From positions 13,441 through 77,440 of the forward strand of contig JACKBR010000023.1 in the NCBI GenBank assembly GCA_020634495.1: a DNA stretch of 64,000 nucleotides, in the 5' to 3' direction. The position numbers were made by a program, and so were the translations under genes. A model generated the notes under the pieces. The model worked only from the letters and a program-made list of their open reading frames with translations, had not been told where the DNA came from and made no database searches. This document shows, piece by piece, positions 43,447 to 52,880 of this stretch; position 1 is the first letter of the stretch, and each line of letters starts with the position of its first letter. The stretch is from Ardenticatenaceae bacterium (lineage in GTDB: Bacteria; Chloroflexota; Anaerolineae; Promineifilales; Promineifilaceae).

Positions 43447-44495
43447 AGATTGCTCAGGTCCAGGTTGAAGGCCAGGAGGCGCGAAAGGGCTTGCAGCAGC
43501 AGGAGCAGGAGGGGCAAAATGATAAATAGCAGGCTCAACAAGCGCAGGACGGTGTTGTTTTTCAGTACGGCCGTTTCCCGTAATCGTTGTAGCCAGGGAT
43601 GTTCTGGCGCATGGGAGAGGGCGTTGCTTAACAGCATTCCCCCAAAAAAGAGCAGGTTTGCCAGAACAAGAAGCGGCGAAAGCTGGCCGGGCTTTAATCC
43701 AGCCTGTACCAAAATGAGCATACTGTACAAAATGGTTGGCCCTAAGGCCAGGCGCAAAACGGTGACCGTGGGGCTGGTGTATTTGATATTGGCCAGCCGG
43801 ATTTGTTCTTCGGCGTATGGCAGCCGTTTCTGAGCCAGCAGGCGGTCGGCATTGCTGGGGGATTTCAGGGCGCGTTTGTAGTAGTGTACGGCCGTATCCC
43901 AGCGTTCCAGCCGTTCATACAAACGCCCCATTTGTAAAAATTGCTCGTTGGTGGGCTTTATTTTGCCGATGTACGCGGGCGCTTCAGGATGTTGGGCATT
44001 CAGGCGCAGCAAATGCTCCAGGGCCGTCAGCAAATTTTCCTGGGAGTCGGCGTGCTGCACCATGAGCCACCAGCCCGCCTCGTGATGGGAATAGCGGTGC
44101 AAAAAGGTGGCCAACTGCTGCCGCCCTTTGCCAGATTTTTTTGCTGCAAAAAGGGCGTTGATTTCGGCAAATTGTTGTTCTTCATTGGTGGTGAACTGCA
44201 TACGGCCGTTCAATGAAAAGCTGTCACCCACCGGCGGTTTGGCAATCTGGTATTTTTGGCGGAGCTGGTGGAGCCGCTGCTGGGTCTGGCTGCGCTGGGG
44301 GTTGAGGCTGAGGGCGTTTTCCAGGGCAATGATTTTGTCTTCGGGGTCTACGACCAGTTCGCTGAGCCACAGCCAGGCCAGTTCATGTTCTGGATTTTCC
44401 TCGACGAGCTGGAGCAAGAGCTTGCGGGCCTGCTGGCGCTCCCCGGCTTTGGCCTGTTTTACGGCCGTTTGAAACATTTCCGACTGTTTCTTCAT
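43443..44495 (-). CDS. TPR-repeat protein with C-terminal membrane helices
   Basis: A 350-residue protein. The N-terminal 40 residues and a middle stretch carry TPR motifs (MFQTAVKQAKAGERQQARKL, AWLWLSELVVDPEDKIIALE, RLYERLERWDTAVHYYKRAL). Three hydrophobic segments near the C-terminus (GPTILYSMLILVQAG, LLVLANLLFFGGMLL, LFIILPLLLLLLQAL) place it in the membrane. I chose MKKQSEMF at 44495; the longer frame to 44603 overlaps the AI-2E gene and is unlike protein. It may scaffold the adjacent rhomboid (inference). Confidence 0.85.
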   Translation of the reverse strand: MKKQSEMFQTAVKQAKAGERQQARKLLLQLVEENPEHELAWLWLSELVVDPEDKIIALENALSLNPQRSQTQQRLHQLRQKYQIAKPPVGDSFSLNGRMQFTTNEEQQFAEINALFAAKKSGKGRQQLATFLHRYSHHEAGWWLMVQHADSQENLLTALEHLLRLNAQHPEAPAYIGKIKPTNEQFLQMGRLYERLERWDTAVHYYKRALKSPSNADRLLAQKRLPYAEEQIRLANIKYTSPTVTVLRLALGPTILYSMLILVQAGLKPGQLSPLLVLANLLFFGGMLLSNALSHAPEHPWLQRLRETAVLKNNTVLRLLSLLFIILPLLLLLLQALSRLLAFNLDLSNL

Positions 44496-44550
44496 AGTTA
44501 CAAAATTTACTTTACCCTGGCTACCGATACAAATGCCCGTCAAATCAATT

Positions 44551-45792
44551 TTATTGTGGGGGCTTGCTTTCCTTCTTGCGCTTGGGCAGCAGTTCCTGAC
44601 CACGTTTTATGAGCCTGGCTGAAGCAGATTCCCCCGGCTCCTGCTCAGGTTTGGGGAACGGTGGCTGGTCGAACAGCTTGCGCCAGGCGTAAAAGCTAAC
44701 CAATTTCAGGCTGGCGACCACGGGTGCGGCCAATATGGCCCCCAAAATACCGGCCAGGCTGCTGCCCATAAATACGCCGATAATGACAATTAGCGGGTGC
44801 AGATCGAGCGATTCGCCCACAATGCGCGGCACGAGCAAATTATTTTCCACCTGTTGAACCAGCAGCATGAAAATGAGCACCACGCCAGCATATTGCCAGT
44901 TGGCCATTTGGGCCAGGGTGTCTGGCTGAAACAGGGCCACAATGATGGCCACGCCCGCCCCAATGATAGGGCCTAGAACTGGAATGAATTCTAACAGGCC
45001 AGAGAGCAGCCCCAGCGCCAGGGAGTTTTGCACGCCAAGCAGCGCCAGACCCAGCCAGACAACCACAAAAATGATCAGCCCCAGAATAACTTGCCCGCGC
45101 AGGTAGGCGCTCCAAATACGGCCGAATTCCCGCAAAAGCCTTTCTACATCTTGCCGGTAGCCAGGCAGTTGGGCCATGTTGGCCACGCGCCCGCCCAGCA
45201 GGGGAATTTCGATGGCCAGGTAGATAGAAATGACAAAAATGAAAAAGAGGTTGCCCAGAGTGGTGATGGTGGCCGTGGCTACATCGGTGACCAGCTGACC
45301 GCCCTGGCTGACGGCGGGTTCAACCAGCCCGATGAGTTGATCCTGGATGAGATTGATGTCGATGATGCTGGGGTCCAGGGAAAAGGGGCCAATCGTGAAG
45401 GCGTCTGTGCGGGCGGTGAACTCTTCGATAACGGCCGTAATGTCCTGAATAAACATTGGCACTTGCTCAATGAGGGATGAGATTTGCTCAAAGGCGGCAA
45501 ACCCCAGGGCCACAAAGCCGCCAATGACGGCCAGGGCCAACAGCAAATAGACCACCAAAATGCCGGTGCTGCGTTTAAGCCCGGTGCGTTTGTCTAGCTG
45601 CACAATGATGGGATTGAGCACATAGGCCAAAATAGCCGCAATGACGATCTGGGAAATGAGCGACTGGAAGCGATAGGTAAGCCAGATGACCAGCACCAGG
45701 GCCGCTACGGTTACGATTATTTTTGTGCTGCGCGACCACGGTGGCGATTCGTGTTCAGTTGGCTTTGGGGTTTGCTTGCTTTCATTGCTCAT
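44551..45792 (-). CDS. AI-2E family transporter (UPF0118)
   Basis: A 413-residue permease-like protein with about eight helices: IVIAAILAYVLNPIIVQLDK, AYLRGQVILGLIIFVVVWLG, LLEFIPVLGPIIGAGVAIIV and LLVPRIVGESLDLHPLIVII, the family signature region. The N- and C-terminal tails are charged and cytoplasmic. Family members export AI-2 or act as Na+/H+ antiporters; the substrate cannot be told from sequence. Confidence 0.93.
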   Translation of the reverse strand: MSNESKQTPKPTEHESPPWSRSTKIIVTVAALVLVIWLTYRFQSLISQIVIAAILAYVLNPIIVQLDKRTGLKRSTGILVVYLLLALAVIGGFVALGFAAFEQISSLIEQVPMFIQDITAVIEEFTARTDAFTIGPFSLDPSIIDINLIQDQLIGLVEPAVSQGGQLVTDVATATITTLGNLFFIFVISIYLAIEIPLLGGRVANMAQLPGYRQDVERLLREFGRIWSAYLRGQVILGLIIFVVVWLGLALLGVQNSLALGLLSGLLEFIPVLGPIIGAGVAIIVALFQPDTLAQMANWQYAGVVLIFMLLVQQVENNLLVPRIVGESLDLHPLIVIIGVFMGSSLAGILGAILAAPVVASLKLVSFYAWRKLFDQPPFPKPEQEPGESASARLIKRGQELLPKRKKESKPPQ

Positions 45793-46020
45793 TCAGGTTT
45801 ACATCTCCTCGTTGTTGGGGTATGAGATTAACACACGTTTTAGCTGTACGTCAATCATCAGGCATCTGTTTCAGGCAACGGCCGTATGGCTAAAAATCAT
45901 AAGCAAAATAGGCCATATGACATCCATTGTTTCCCGGCAATCGTGATATGATACCGGCACCTACTGAACCATTGCGGCCACCAAAGCGGTTGGCCCAAGC
46001 AGAGCATAAGAGAGGTTTGA

Positions 46021-47031
46021 ATGCGCAAAAAAGCAATATTAATTACGGGTGCTGCTGGTGAAATTGGCCAGGCGCTCATTGAGCAGCTATCAGCCCGCGA
46101 TGAGTACATTCTACTGTCGCTTGATTTGCATCCGCTACCGGCCCGGCTAGACGGCCGTTCCGTACACATCCTGGGTGATATTTTAGACCAAAAACTGTTT
46201 GCCCGTCTGGTAACAGAGTATGAATTTGACTCGATTTTTCATTTAGCGGCGCTGCTCTCCACCCGCAGTGAGTTTTCCCCAGAGCTGGCCCATCAGGTGA
46301 ATGTGAACGGCACGTTGAACCTGTTGCAGTTGGCCGCAGAGCAATCCCAGCAGCGCGGCAAGCCCGTGCGCTTCATGTTCCCCAGCTCCATTGCCGTTTA
46401 CGGTATGCCAGATTTAGACACAAAGCAGCGCGATTTTTACGTGCGTGAATGGGATTGGAACTATCCCACAACAATGTACGGCTGCAACAAGCTGTATTGC
46501 GAACAATTGGGCAGCTACTACAGCCAAAACTATCAGCAGCTGGCGGAAACAACGCCCACCATGCTGGATTTTCGCAGCCTGCGCTTTCCGGGGTTGATTA
46601 GCGCTTTTACGGTGCCCTCTGGCGGCACCAGCGACTACGGCCCAGAGATGCTGCACGCAGCGGCCAAAGGGGTGCCGTACAGCTGTTTTGTGCGCGAAGA
46701 TAGCACCATTCCCTTCATGGCCATGCCAGATGCCATTACCTCGCTGCTGCGCCTGTGGGAAGCGCCGCATAGCCAGCTCAGCCGCACGGTGTACAACGTC
46801 ACCAGCTTTAGCCTGTCTGCGGCGGAGTTTAAGGCGCAGGTGGAGCAGACGTTTCCTCAGGCAGACATCTCGTTTGCCCCAGATGTTCCTCGCCAGGGCA
46901 TTGTAGACAGCTGGCCAGCGGGTCTAAACGACAAACAGGCCCGCAAAGATTGGGGCTGGCAGCCGGAATATGATGTGGCGCGGGCGTTTGAGGAATATTT
47001 GGTGCCGAATATTCGGGAGCGGTACCGGTGA
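46021..47031 (+). CDS. NAD-dependent epimerase/dehydratase family protein (extended SDR)
   Basis: A 336-residue extended short-chain dehydrogenase/reductase. GAAGEIGQALIEQL is the NAD-binding glycine motif, IFHLAALLSTRSE and PSSIAVYGMP are the conserved SDR strands, and YGCNKLYCEQLG gives the catalytic Tyr-Lys. The ending (LNDKQARKDWGWQPEYDVAR) and overall pattern resemble short-chain L-threonine 3-dehydrogenases, a more specific guess than the family name supports. Confidence 0.88.
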   Translation: MRKKAILITGAAGEIGQALIEQLSARDEYILLSLDLHPLPARLDGRSVHILGDILDQKLFARLVTEYEFDSIFHLAALLSTRSEFSPELAHQVNVNGTLNLLQLAAEQSQQRGKPVRFMFPSSIAVYGMPDLDTKQRDFYVREWDWNYPTTMYGCNKLYCEQLGSYYSQNYQQLAETTPTMLDFRSLRFPGLISAFTVPSGGTSDYGPEMLHAAAKGVPYSCFVREDSTIPFMAMPDAITSLLRLWEAPHSQLSRTVYNVTSFSLSAAEFKAQVEQTFPQADISFAPDVPRQGIVDSWPAGLNDKQARKDWGWQPEYDVARAFEEYLVPNIRERYR

Positions 47032-47033
47032 GG

Positions 47034-47124
47034 GAGTGAAAAGTGATAGAGTGAAAAGTGATAAGTGAAAAGTAGTCAACTGTTCACTTATTGCTTTTTA
47101 CTTTTTACTGCTTACTTTTCACTG
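47034..47124. repeat. Intergenic hairpin repeat, copy 2
   Basis: AGTGAAAAGTGATAGAGTGA-type units on the left face CTTTTTACTTTTTACTGCTT-type units on the right, forming a long imperfect hairpin after the epimerase stop. It is related to the copies at 19022 and 56376. Confidence 0.7.
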
Positions 47125-47222
47125 ATTTAGCCGGGTCAAACGGCCGTATTTCATCTAACTACGGTGCAACTTAGGCCAAACTAAATCAAAAATGATCTTC
47201 GTGGCTAGAAGTTGATGACGTG

Positions 47223-48179
47223 ATGCGTCACAATATAAAGATGCAAGATCGTCATCAGCTCACCCGCTATGCCTGGCTTTCCATTGCCACGGCCGTTTTT
47301 ACCATTGGGCTAAAAACGGCCGCTTATTGGCTGACGGGTTCCGTAGGGTTGTTGTCTGATGCCCTGGAATCGGGTGTGAATCTGGTTACGGCCGTTTTGG
47401 CCCTGATCATCCTCACCATTGCCGCCCTGCCGCCGGACGATGAACACAAGTATGGCCACAGCAAAGCCGAATATTTTTCTGGCGGCATCGAGGGCAGCTT
47501 GATTATGGTGGCGGCGCTGGTGATTGGATTTACGGCCGTTCAGCGGCTGCTCCATCCCCAACCTTTAGAGCAAATCGGGGCCGGTTTGCTGGTTTCTGTG
47601 TTGGCGGCGGTGGGCAATGGCCTCACGGCCCTGGTGCTGCTGCGCGTGGGTCGGCAGCACCATTCGTTAACGCTCACGGCCAATGCGCAGCATTTGCTCA
47701 CCGATGTTTGGACGTCGCTGGGGGTGATTGTGGGCGTGCTGGCGGTGGGGTTGACTGGCTGGCAATGGCTGGACCCGGTGTTGGCCTTGTTGGTGGCGCT
47801 GCACATTATTCGCACGGGGGTGTTGCTGGTGGGAACGGCCGTTAACGGCCTCATGGATAGATCGTTACCGGCCGAGGAGGTTGATAAAGTCCAGGCTGTG
47901 CTGGAGGGGTATTGTTGTGACCAGGTGCAATACCATGCGCTGCGAACCCGGCAGTCAGGTGCCAACCGTTTTGTATCGGTACACATCCAGGTGCCTGGCA
48001 GCTGGTCTGTGCAGCGCGGGCATACGCTTTTGGAGTCGATTGAACGCGATTTACGGCAGGCGGTTGCCCCGGTTTCGGTATTTACCCACCTGGAGCCGGT
48101 AGAAGACCCGGTTTCTTGGGAAGATATTGAGCTGCATCGTGAGGAAGGTGATTGGGTGGAAACGGCCGTATCCGACTAG
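47223..48179 (+). CDS. Cation diffusion facilitator (CDF) family transporter
   Basis: A 318-residue metal/proton antiporter. Helix 2 carries LLSDALESGVNLVTAV in place of the more usual SDAxHSxxD, and helix 5 has NAQHLLTDVWTSLGVIVG with the HxxxD metal ligands. DDEHKYGHSKAEYFSGG is the CDF loop. A cytoplasmic C-terminal domain (VRFVSVHIQVPGSW-type) ends the protein. Metal is uncertain; Zn, Fe or Mn are possible. The ATG at 47223 follows a GTG at 47220. Confidence 0.9.
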   Translation: MRHNIKMQDRHQLTRYAWLSIATAVFTIGLKTAAYWLTGSVGLLSDALESGVNLVTAVLALIILTIAALPPDDEHKYGHSKAEYFSGGIEGSLIMVAALVIGFTAVQRLLHPQPLEQIGAGLLVSVLAAVGNGLTALVLLRVGRQHHSLTLTANAQHLLTDVWTSLGVIVGVLAVGLTGWQWLDPVLALLVALHIIRTGVLLVGTAVNGLMDRSLPAEEVDKVQAVLEGYCCDQVQYHALRTRQSGANRFVSVHIQVPGSWSVQRGHTLLESIERDLRQAVAPVSVFTHLEPVEDPVSWEDIELHREEGDWVETAVSD

Positions 48180-48318
48180 CTTATGGGACTATTCAAGGAT
48201 TCTGGCTTGCAAGATAGGCGGCGTGGCGGGAACGTCATGGCGCAGCCTTTGTGGCCAGTGTTCCCACCGCGCCACTTTCCTGGCGGATTTAGGGTTGGCG
48301 TTGGGCAACAGCTTTGCC

Positions 48319-51300
48319 CTAGCTAAATTTCTGGCGCACCCAGTAGAGCAGTATCCCAAGCAGCCCCCCGATTGTTGTGATCAGAAAGCCAGTAAAGAGA
48401 TGCATCTCGGCAAAACTGCCTGAGCCGGGCAGCCCCAGCTTAAAATAAATGTAGGCCAGCAAGCCGCCAATCATGGCCCAGAGCGGCCAGCCGATCTGCT
48501 GTGCCAGGGAGACGTTTTGCTGGCGGCCCAGGGTGAATGCCGCGCCACCGGAGACCAGCAAGCCCGCAAATACGGCCGTTAACAACCAAAACTCCGATAG
48601 CTCAATGCGGATGCCCGGTTCTTCAGGCGGAACGGCCGTTTGCGACAAAGTGCTCGTTGGCTCCGGGGCATCGGTAGCGGGGGAGGTGGCCGTTTCTGTG
48701 GGAGGGGCTGGTGGCTCATCGGTTGGCGTGGGCTGCGGCGTCGGATCGATGATGGAAATTTGAGCGCTGCCCCCAGATTCAATAGCCCCAACCTGAATAT
48801 CGACCTCTTGTGAAATCGTCGCGGCTCCAGCTTCCGCCACAATGCGGAACTGACCCCCTTCCGTGCGCGATTCCAGCACGTAGTCCAGTTGGGCTACGCC
48901 TCGCCCGGTAGACACCTCTCCCAAAATGTTTTCTATTCCAGCTACCCGGTCTCGCTGCCGAAAGCGCACCACCGTGCCATCAGGCACAGGGTTGCCATTG
49001 TTGTCCACAATCGTTCCCGTGGTCAGCCGCAGCGTGTCGCCCACAGAGACAGAAAATGGCTCGTTGCTGGCGGAAGAGGCGCCCGTGTTAAGGTTCGCCG
49101 CGCTAAGCTGGATAATTTGGCTGGCGATGGGCTGGGTTTGCAAAAAGAGATCGTAGCTGGCCCCAGGAATGTTGACTGGTGATGCCCCAACAAAGGGCAG
49201 CTCTTGGAACAGGGCGCGTACGGCCGTATCAATGGCCGCCTCATTATGGCTGTAAAGACCAAAAAGCGCGGTAAGCTGCGTAATTTCAGTAGAATCTAGA
49301 TAGTAAGGCGCGTTAAAGGCAAAAACGATCACCCGCTGATCCCGAATTAAATCAGGCCGCTGGGCCAAAAAATTATTCAGCGCCTGCGAATTGGCCCCAG
49401 ATTGATCCAGCATGGCAAAAATGATCCAGTCAGCCTGGTTCAGTTCCTCCTGAACCAGAAAAGCAGGGGGCGGTGTGGGCGTTGGCAGCGGCGTTGGTGT
49501 AGGGCCATCTTCTGGGGTGGGGCTGCTTTCTGGGGCGACCGTAGGCGTAATTGGCACGGTATTGTAAATGATGGGGTCTGGCCCAGCATCGATAAATGCT
49601 TGCAGGTCAGCAAATCTGTGGCTGGTAATCTGGTCGGGCTGAAGCTGGGCGCTGGCCTGTGGACCATACAGCGCCAACATCCGTTCTTCAACGGCCGTTA
49701 AGCTAATCAGCGGCTGTGGCTCACATTCATCACACTGTTGGAACTGGCGCATGTCGGTAAAAATGATGATATTTTCGTTGGCAGTTGGCGGCCGTACCAG
49801 CCGCTCCGCCAATTCATCTGGGTCTGGGGCAATGAGCGTAAGGCTCGATTGGGCAACATCCAGCGTGATTTCTGTGTCTAAAACGGCCGCATCTGGCACA
49901 GCAGGCGGGGCTGTTGTAATAATGTTGGCAGGGTCAAAGCTATTATCGTAGAGCCGCAATTTTAGCTGAAGGATGCGCAAGACGGCCGTATCCACCTGCT
50001 GCTGAAAAGCCACATCCAACTCGTACCGCTCCTGAAACCAAAGAATGGTGTCAATGATATTGAGCAGCTGATCTTCATAAGGCGCATCCCCCAGGGCAAA
50101 GTCTGCCAAATACAGCAAATCATTCCCCGCCAGAAAGGCATCCTTGGCCACAACCCGGTGCGGAAACCCCTGGTCTTGCCCATAAAAACGCTCCACAGCG
50201 CGCACGCCCAAAGCATCAGACACAATCAGTCCCCCCGCTTCGCGCCAGATGCCCAGCTCCTCCTGGCCCATCAGCGCCGACAGCGCCAGCGGGTCCAGGC
50301 TAACCGGGTTGGTTGTGGCCCGAATGTTGCCCTGAAAGCCCTGGTAGCGAATGTGCGTCGTCAGCAGCCCATCGGCAACGGCTTCTGGGCGGGGAGCATC
50401 ACCCGTGACGGCAAAAAACGGAGCCAGCTCAATTTGTCGCAGCTGCTCCAGCGATTTGCGAACGGTGGGCACTTCTTCATGCAGCGGCCGGTCGCTGGCT
50501 CCGTAGCCGGGAAAGTGCTTGGGAATAACGGCAATCTGGTTGTTGCTGCCCAAATGAACTCCGGCGGTGTAGGCGCTGCCCATCACCCCCACCCAGTACG
50601 GATCGCCGCCAAAGGTGCGCACGCCTAAATCGCTGGGATTTAGCGGGTCTGGTTTCTCCAGCACATCCAGCGATGGGCCAAACAGCATGTTGATCCCCAG
50701 GCCAGACAGCTCGCGCCCAACCAGTTCGCCAACCTGCTGGGCCAGTGCGGGCTTCCAGGTGGCCCCAATGGCCATGCTGCTGGGAATATCCGTCAGCCCG
50801 TTGAGGATGGTGGAATTGGGGTAGCTATCTCCTTCCTGGGCTGTGGCAATGAAGAGTGGAATTGGTGTAAAGGGTGGGATGGGAAACCGGGTAGGCGGCA
50901 CCGCGCCTTCTTCAATAACAGAGTCATCGGCCGGGGCAACTGGCTGCCCCACCAGGGCCAGGCTCTGCAAATCATTGATGAGTTGGTGGGTTTGAATGGG
51001 CACATCTGCCAGATTGCCGTAGCCGGTAATATTGTTGTTCTCTGCCGAAAGCACAACACCGCCAATGTGGTAGTTTGTGATCAGGTCGGCGATGTCGCTG
51101 TCAAAGGTGGCCTGGTCTCCTTCAAAGGTGACAAGAAAGAGCTGGCCAACACGTTCAGAGGCGCTCATGCCATCCAGAATGGCCTGGGCTGTGGCCTGGA
51201 TGGCGTCTGGGGTGTCGTCGTCTTGGGCCTGGGTTGGCTGGGTGGCAGGGTTTATCAACAGGAGGGTGATCAGGCAAACGGCCGTTCCCCACCTGCGCCA

Positions 51301-51342
51301 CTTATTTTTTACGTGTGCCAATAATTTGCTCAAAATGAACAA
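48319..51342 (-). CDS. Secreted glycoside hydrolase family 3 protein with C-terminal membrane anchor
   Basis: A 1007-residue exported protein. The signal peptide spans residues about 15-40 (WGTAVCLITLLLINPATQ). The GH3 N-terminal barrel covers about residues 55-480 and carries KHFPGYGASDRPLHEEVP and the nucleophile-type Asp in LIVSDALGVRAVE, the beta-N-acetylhexosaminidase (NagZ) pattern. After a GH3 C-domain-like region and a short Pro/Thr linker come Ig-like strands (FSVSVGDTLRLTTGTIVDNN), a Pro/Thr-rich stalk near residue 885, and three C-terminal helices. This suggests cell-surface peptidoglycan or chitin-type glycan turnover. Confidence 0.88.
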   Translation of the reverse strand: MFILSKLLAHVKNKWRRWGTAVCLITLLLINPATQPTQAQDDDTPDAIQATAQAILDGMSASERVGQLFLVTFEGDQATFDSDIADLITNYHIGGVVLSAENNNITGYGNLADVPIQTHQLINDLQSLALVGQPVAPADDSVIEEGAVPPTRFPIPPFTPIPLFIATAQEGDSYPNSTILNGLTDIPSSMAIGATWKPALAQQVGELVGRELSGLGINMLFGPSLDVLEKPDPLNPSDLGVRTFGGDPYWVGVMGSAYTAGVHLGSNNQIAVIPKHFPGYGASDRPLHEEVPTVRKSLEQLRQIELAPFFAVTGDAPRPEAVADGLLTTHIRYQGFQGNIRATTNPVSLDPLALSALMGQEELGIWREAGGLIVSDALGVRAVERFYGQDQGFPHRVVAKDAFLAGNDLLYLADFALGDAPYEDQLLNIIDTILWFQERYELDVAFQQQVDTAVLRILQLKLRLYDNSFDPANIITTAPPAVPDAAVLDTEITLDVAQSSLTLIAPDPDELAERLVRPPTANENIIIFTDMRQFQQCDECEPQPLISLTAVEERMLALYGPQASAQLQPDQITSHRFADLQAFIDAGPDPIIYNTVPITPTVAPESSPTPEDGPTPTPLPTPTPPPAFLVQEELNQADWIIFAMLDQSGANSQALNNFLAQRPDLIRDQRVIVFAFNAPYYLDSTEITQLTALFGLYSHNEAAIDTAVRALFQELPFVGASPVNIPGASYDLFLQTQPIASQIIQLSAANLNTGASSASNEPFSVSVGDTLRLTTGTIVDNNGNPVPDGTVVRFRQRDRVAGIENILGEVSTGRGVAQLDYVLESRTEGGQFRIVAEAGAATISQEVDIQVGAIESGGSAQISIIDPTPQPTPTDEPPAPPTETATSPATDAPEPTSTLSQTAVPPEEPGIRIELSEFWLLTAVFAGLLVSGGAAFTLGRQQNVSLAQQIGWPLWAMIGGLLAYIYFKLGLPGSGSFAEMHLFTGFLITTIGGLLGILLYWVRQKFS

Positions 51343-51652
51343 TTGCTCCCAATGAAAATTATGTTGTTTGGATCAGTGAGGCAAAGCGGCGTTTTTGCTC
51401 GATCTACCGGCCACTTTGGCGATAGCCAGAAGCAAACAATAGAAAGCGATCCAACGGGCTGAATTATACAGTAGATTGCTAGACCTATCACCTGTGCTAC
51501 AATTTTCCGAGGTCAGGGGCGGATAATTCTGTGTATTCGTTAAGTGAAAGCGGTTTCTGGCGTCATTTTATTTTATTATCAGCATCAATGATTCATACTT
51601 GGCTTAATCTGGGGAGCAGCATTTTTGCACAAACGCCCTGTTGAGAAAATAT
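51343..51652. other. Intergenic region between divergent GH3 and S41 genes
   Basis: About 310 bases without a gene. It holds a candidate promoter for the S41 gene (51476-51503) and no palindrome copy. The GH3 promoter was not resolved. Confidence 0.6.
51476..51503 (+). promoter_or_regulatory. Candidate promoter for the S41 protease pair
   Basis: TTGCTA (51476-51481) and TACAAT (51498-51503), 16 bases apart, lie about 150 bases before the first S41 start. Confidence 0.45.
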
Positions 51653-52870
51653 ATGTCTGAACGTCTACGCAATGTTTTTGCCACTGTCTTACTTCTGCTA
51701 CTTGCTGTCAGCGCCTTTGTTGCTGGCTATTTCACCAACGACTTTATTGAGATGCGGCGTGGGGCGGTTACCATTGATGCCAGCGATTCTGCCGAGTTTG
51801 GTCTTTTTTGGGAAGCGTGGGGGCGCGTCGAGGACAATTTTTTGGGTGAGCTGCCCAGTTCTACAGAGTTAACCTACGGTGCAATTCAAGGTTCCATTGC
51901 CCTGCTGGGCGATCCCTACACTTTTTTTGTGGAGCCGGTAGAGCGAGAAATTGAGCGGCAATCGCTGCAAGGTACGTTTGGCGGCGTGGGGGCAACGCTC
52001 TCCCGGCCAGAAGAAGGTGGCCCCATCTTTTTGGAACCAATTCCGGGGAATCCGGCAGAGAGTGCTGGCATTTTGTCTGGTGATGAGCTGTTGGCGGTGG
52101 ATGGCGAGGCGATTACGCCAGAAATGACGGTGCAGGAGGTAGCGGATCGCGTACGGGGGGAAAAGGGCACCACGGTGGTGCTAACTGTTTTGCATCCCGA
52201 TGAAACCGACCCGGTTGATATTGAGGTTGAGCGCAGCGACATTTTAATCCCCTCGGTGGCGTATCGCTTGCTGCGAGAGAATGAGTCGGTGGGCTATATT
52301 CAGCTGACGCGCTTTAGTGGGGAGAGCGCCAATGAGATTGAAACGGCCGTTCTCGATTTGCAATCTCAGGGGGCAACCCAGCTCATTTTAGATTTGCGCG
52401 GGAATGGCGGGGGGCTGTTGGATGCGGCCGTTTCTGTGGCCGACCATTTCTTGAGCGATGGCCCCATTTTGTATCAGCAGTCACGCGGTGAGGAAGAGCG
52501 GATGTATGAGGCATCGGCCGAGACGTTGGCTCCAGACATTCCCATCATGATTTTGGTAGACGGTGGGACAGCCAGCTCATCTGAAATTTTGGCCGGGGCG
52601 CTGCAAGATCGGGGGCGGGCATTGCTGGTGGGCAGTTCACCAACCTTTGGCAAAGGCTCGGTGCAGCTGGTTTATGATCTCAGCGATGGCTCATCGGTGC
52701 ATGTGACGGCTTCTCGCTGGTTTACGCCCGATCGGCACCAGCTTGACCAGCAAGGATTACAGCCAGATATTTTGGTTACAGTGACACAGGAAGATATTGA
52801 TAACGGCCGTGATGCCGTTTTGAACCAGGCCGTGATGGAACTGCAAAAATTGGCCCAACTAGACGAGTAA
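51653..52870 (+). CDS. S41 family C-terminal processing peptidase
   Basis: A 405-residue exported protease with an N-terminal membrane anchor (FATVLLLLLAVSAFVAGYFT), then a PDZ domain (GGVGATLSRPEEGG, AGILSGDELLAVDGEAITPE) and the S41 catalytic core. The Ser nucleophile is in GGTASSSEILAGAL and the Lys in FGKGSVQLVYDLSDG. I chose the ATG at 51653; a TTG four codons earlier is less likely. Ten bases separate it from a paralogue, so the two form an operon. Confidence 0.94.
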   Translation: MSERLRNVFATVLLLLLAVSAFVAGYFTNDFIEMRRGAVTIDASDSAEFGLFWEAWGRVEDNFLGELPSSTELTYGAIQGSIALLGDPYTFFVEPVEREIERQSLQGTFGGVGATLSRPEEGGPIFLEPIPGNPAESAGILSGDELLAVDGEAITPEMTVQEVADRVRGEKGTTVVLTVLHPDETDPVDIEVERSDILIPSVAYRLLRENESVGYIQLTRFSGESANEIETAVLDLQSQGATQLILDLRGNGGGLLDAAVSVADHFLSDGPILYQQSRGEEERMYEASAETLAPDIPIMILVDGGTASSSEILAGALQDRGRALLVGSSPTFGKGSVQLVYDLSDGSSVHVTASRWFTPDRHQLDQQGLQPDILVTVTQEDIDNGRDAVLNQAVMELQKLAQLDE

Positions 52871-52880
52871 GGAAATTTCG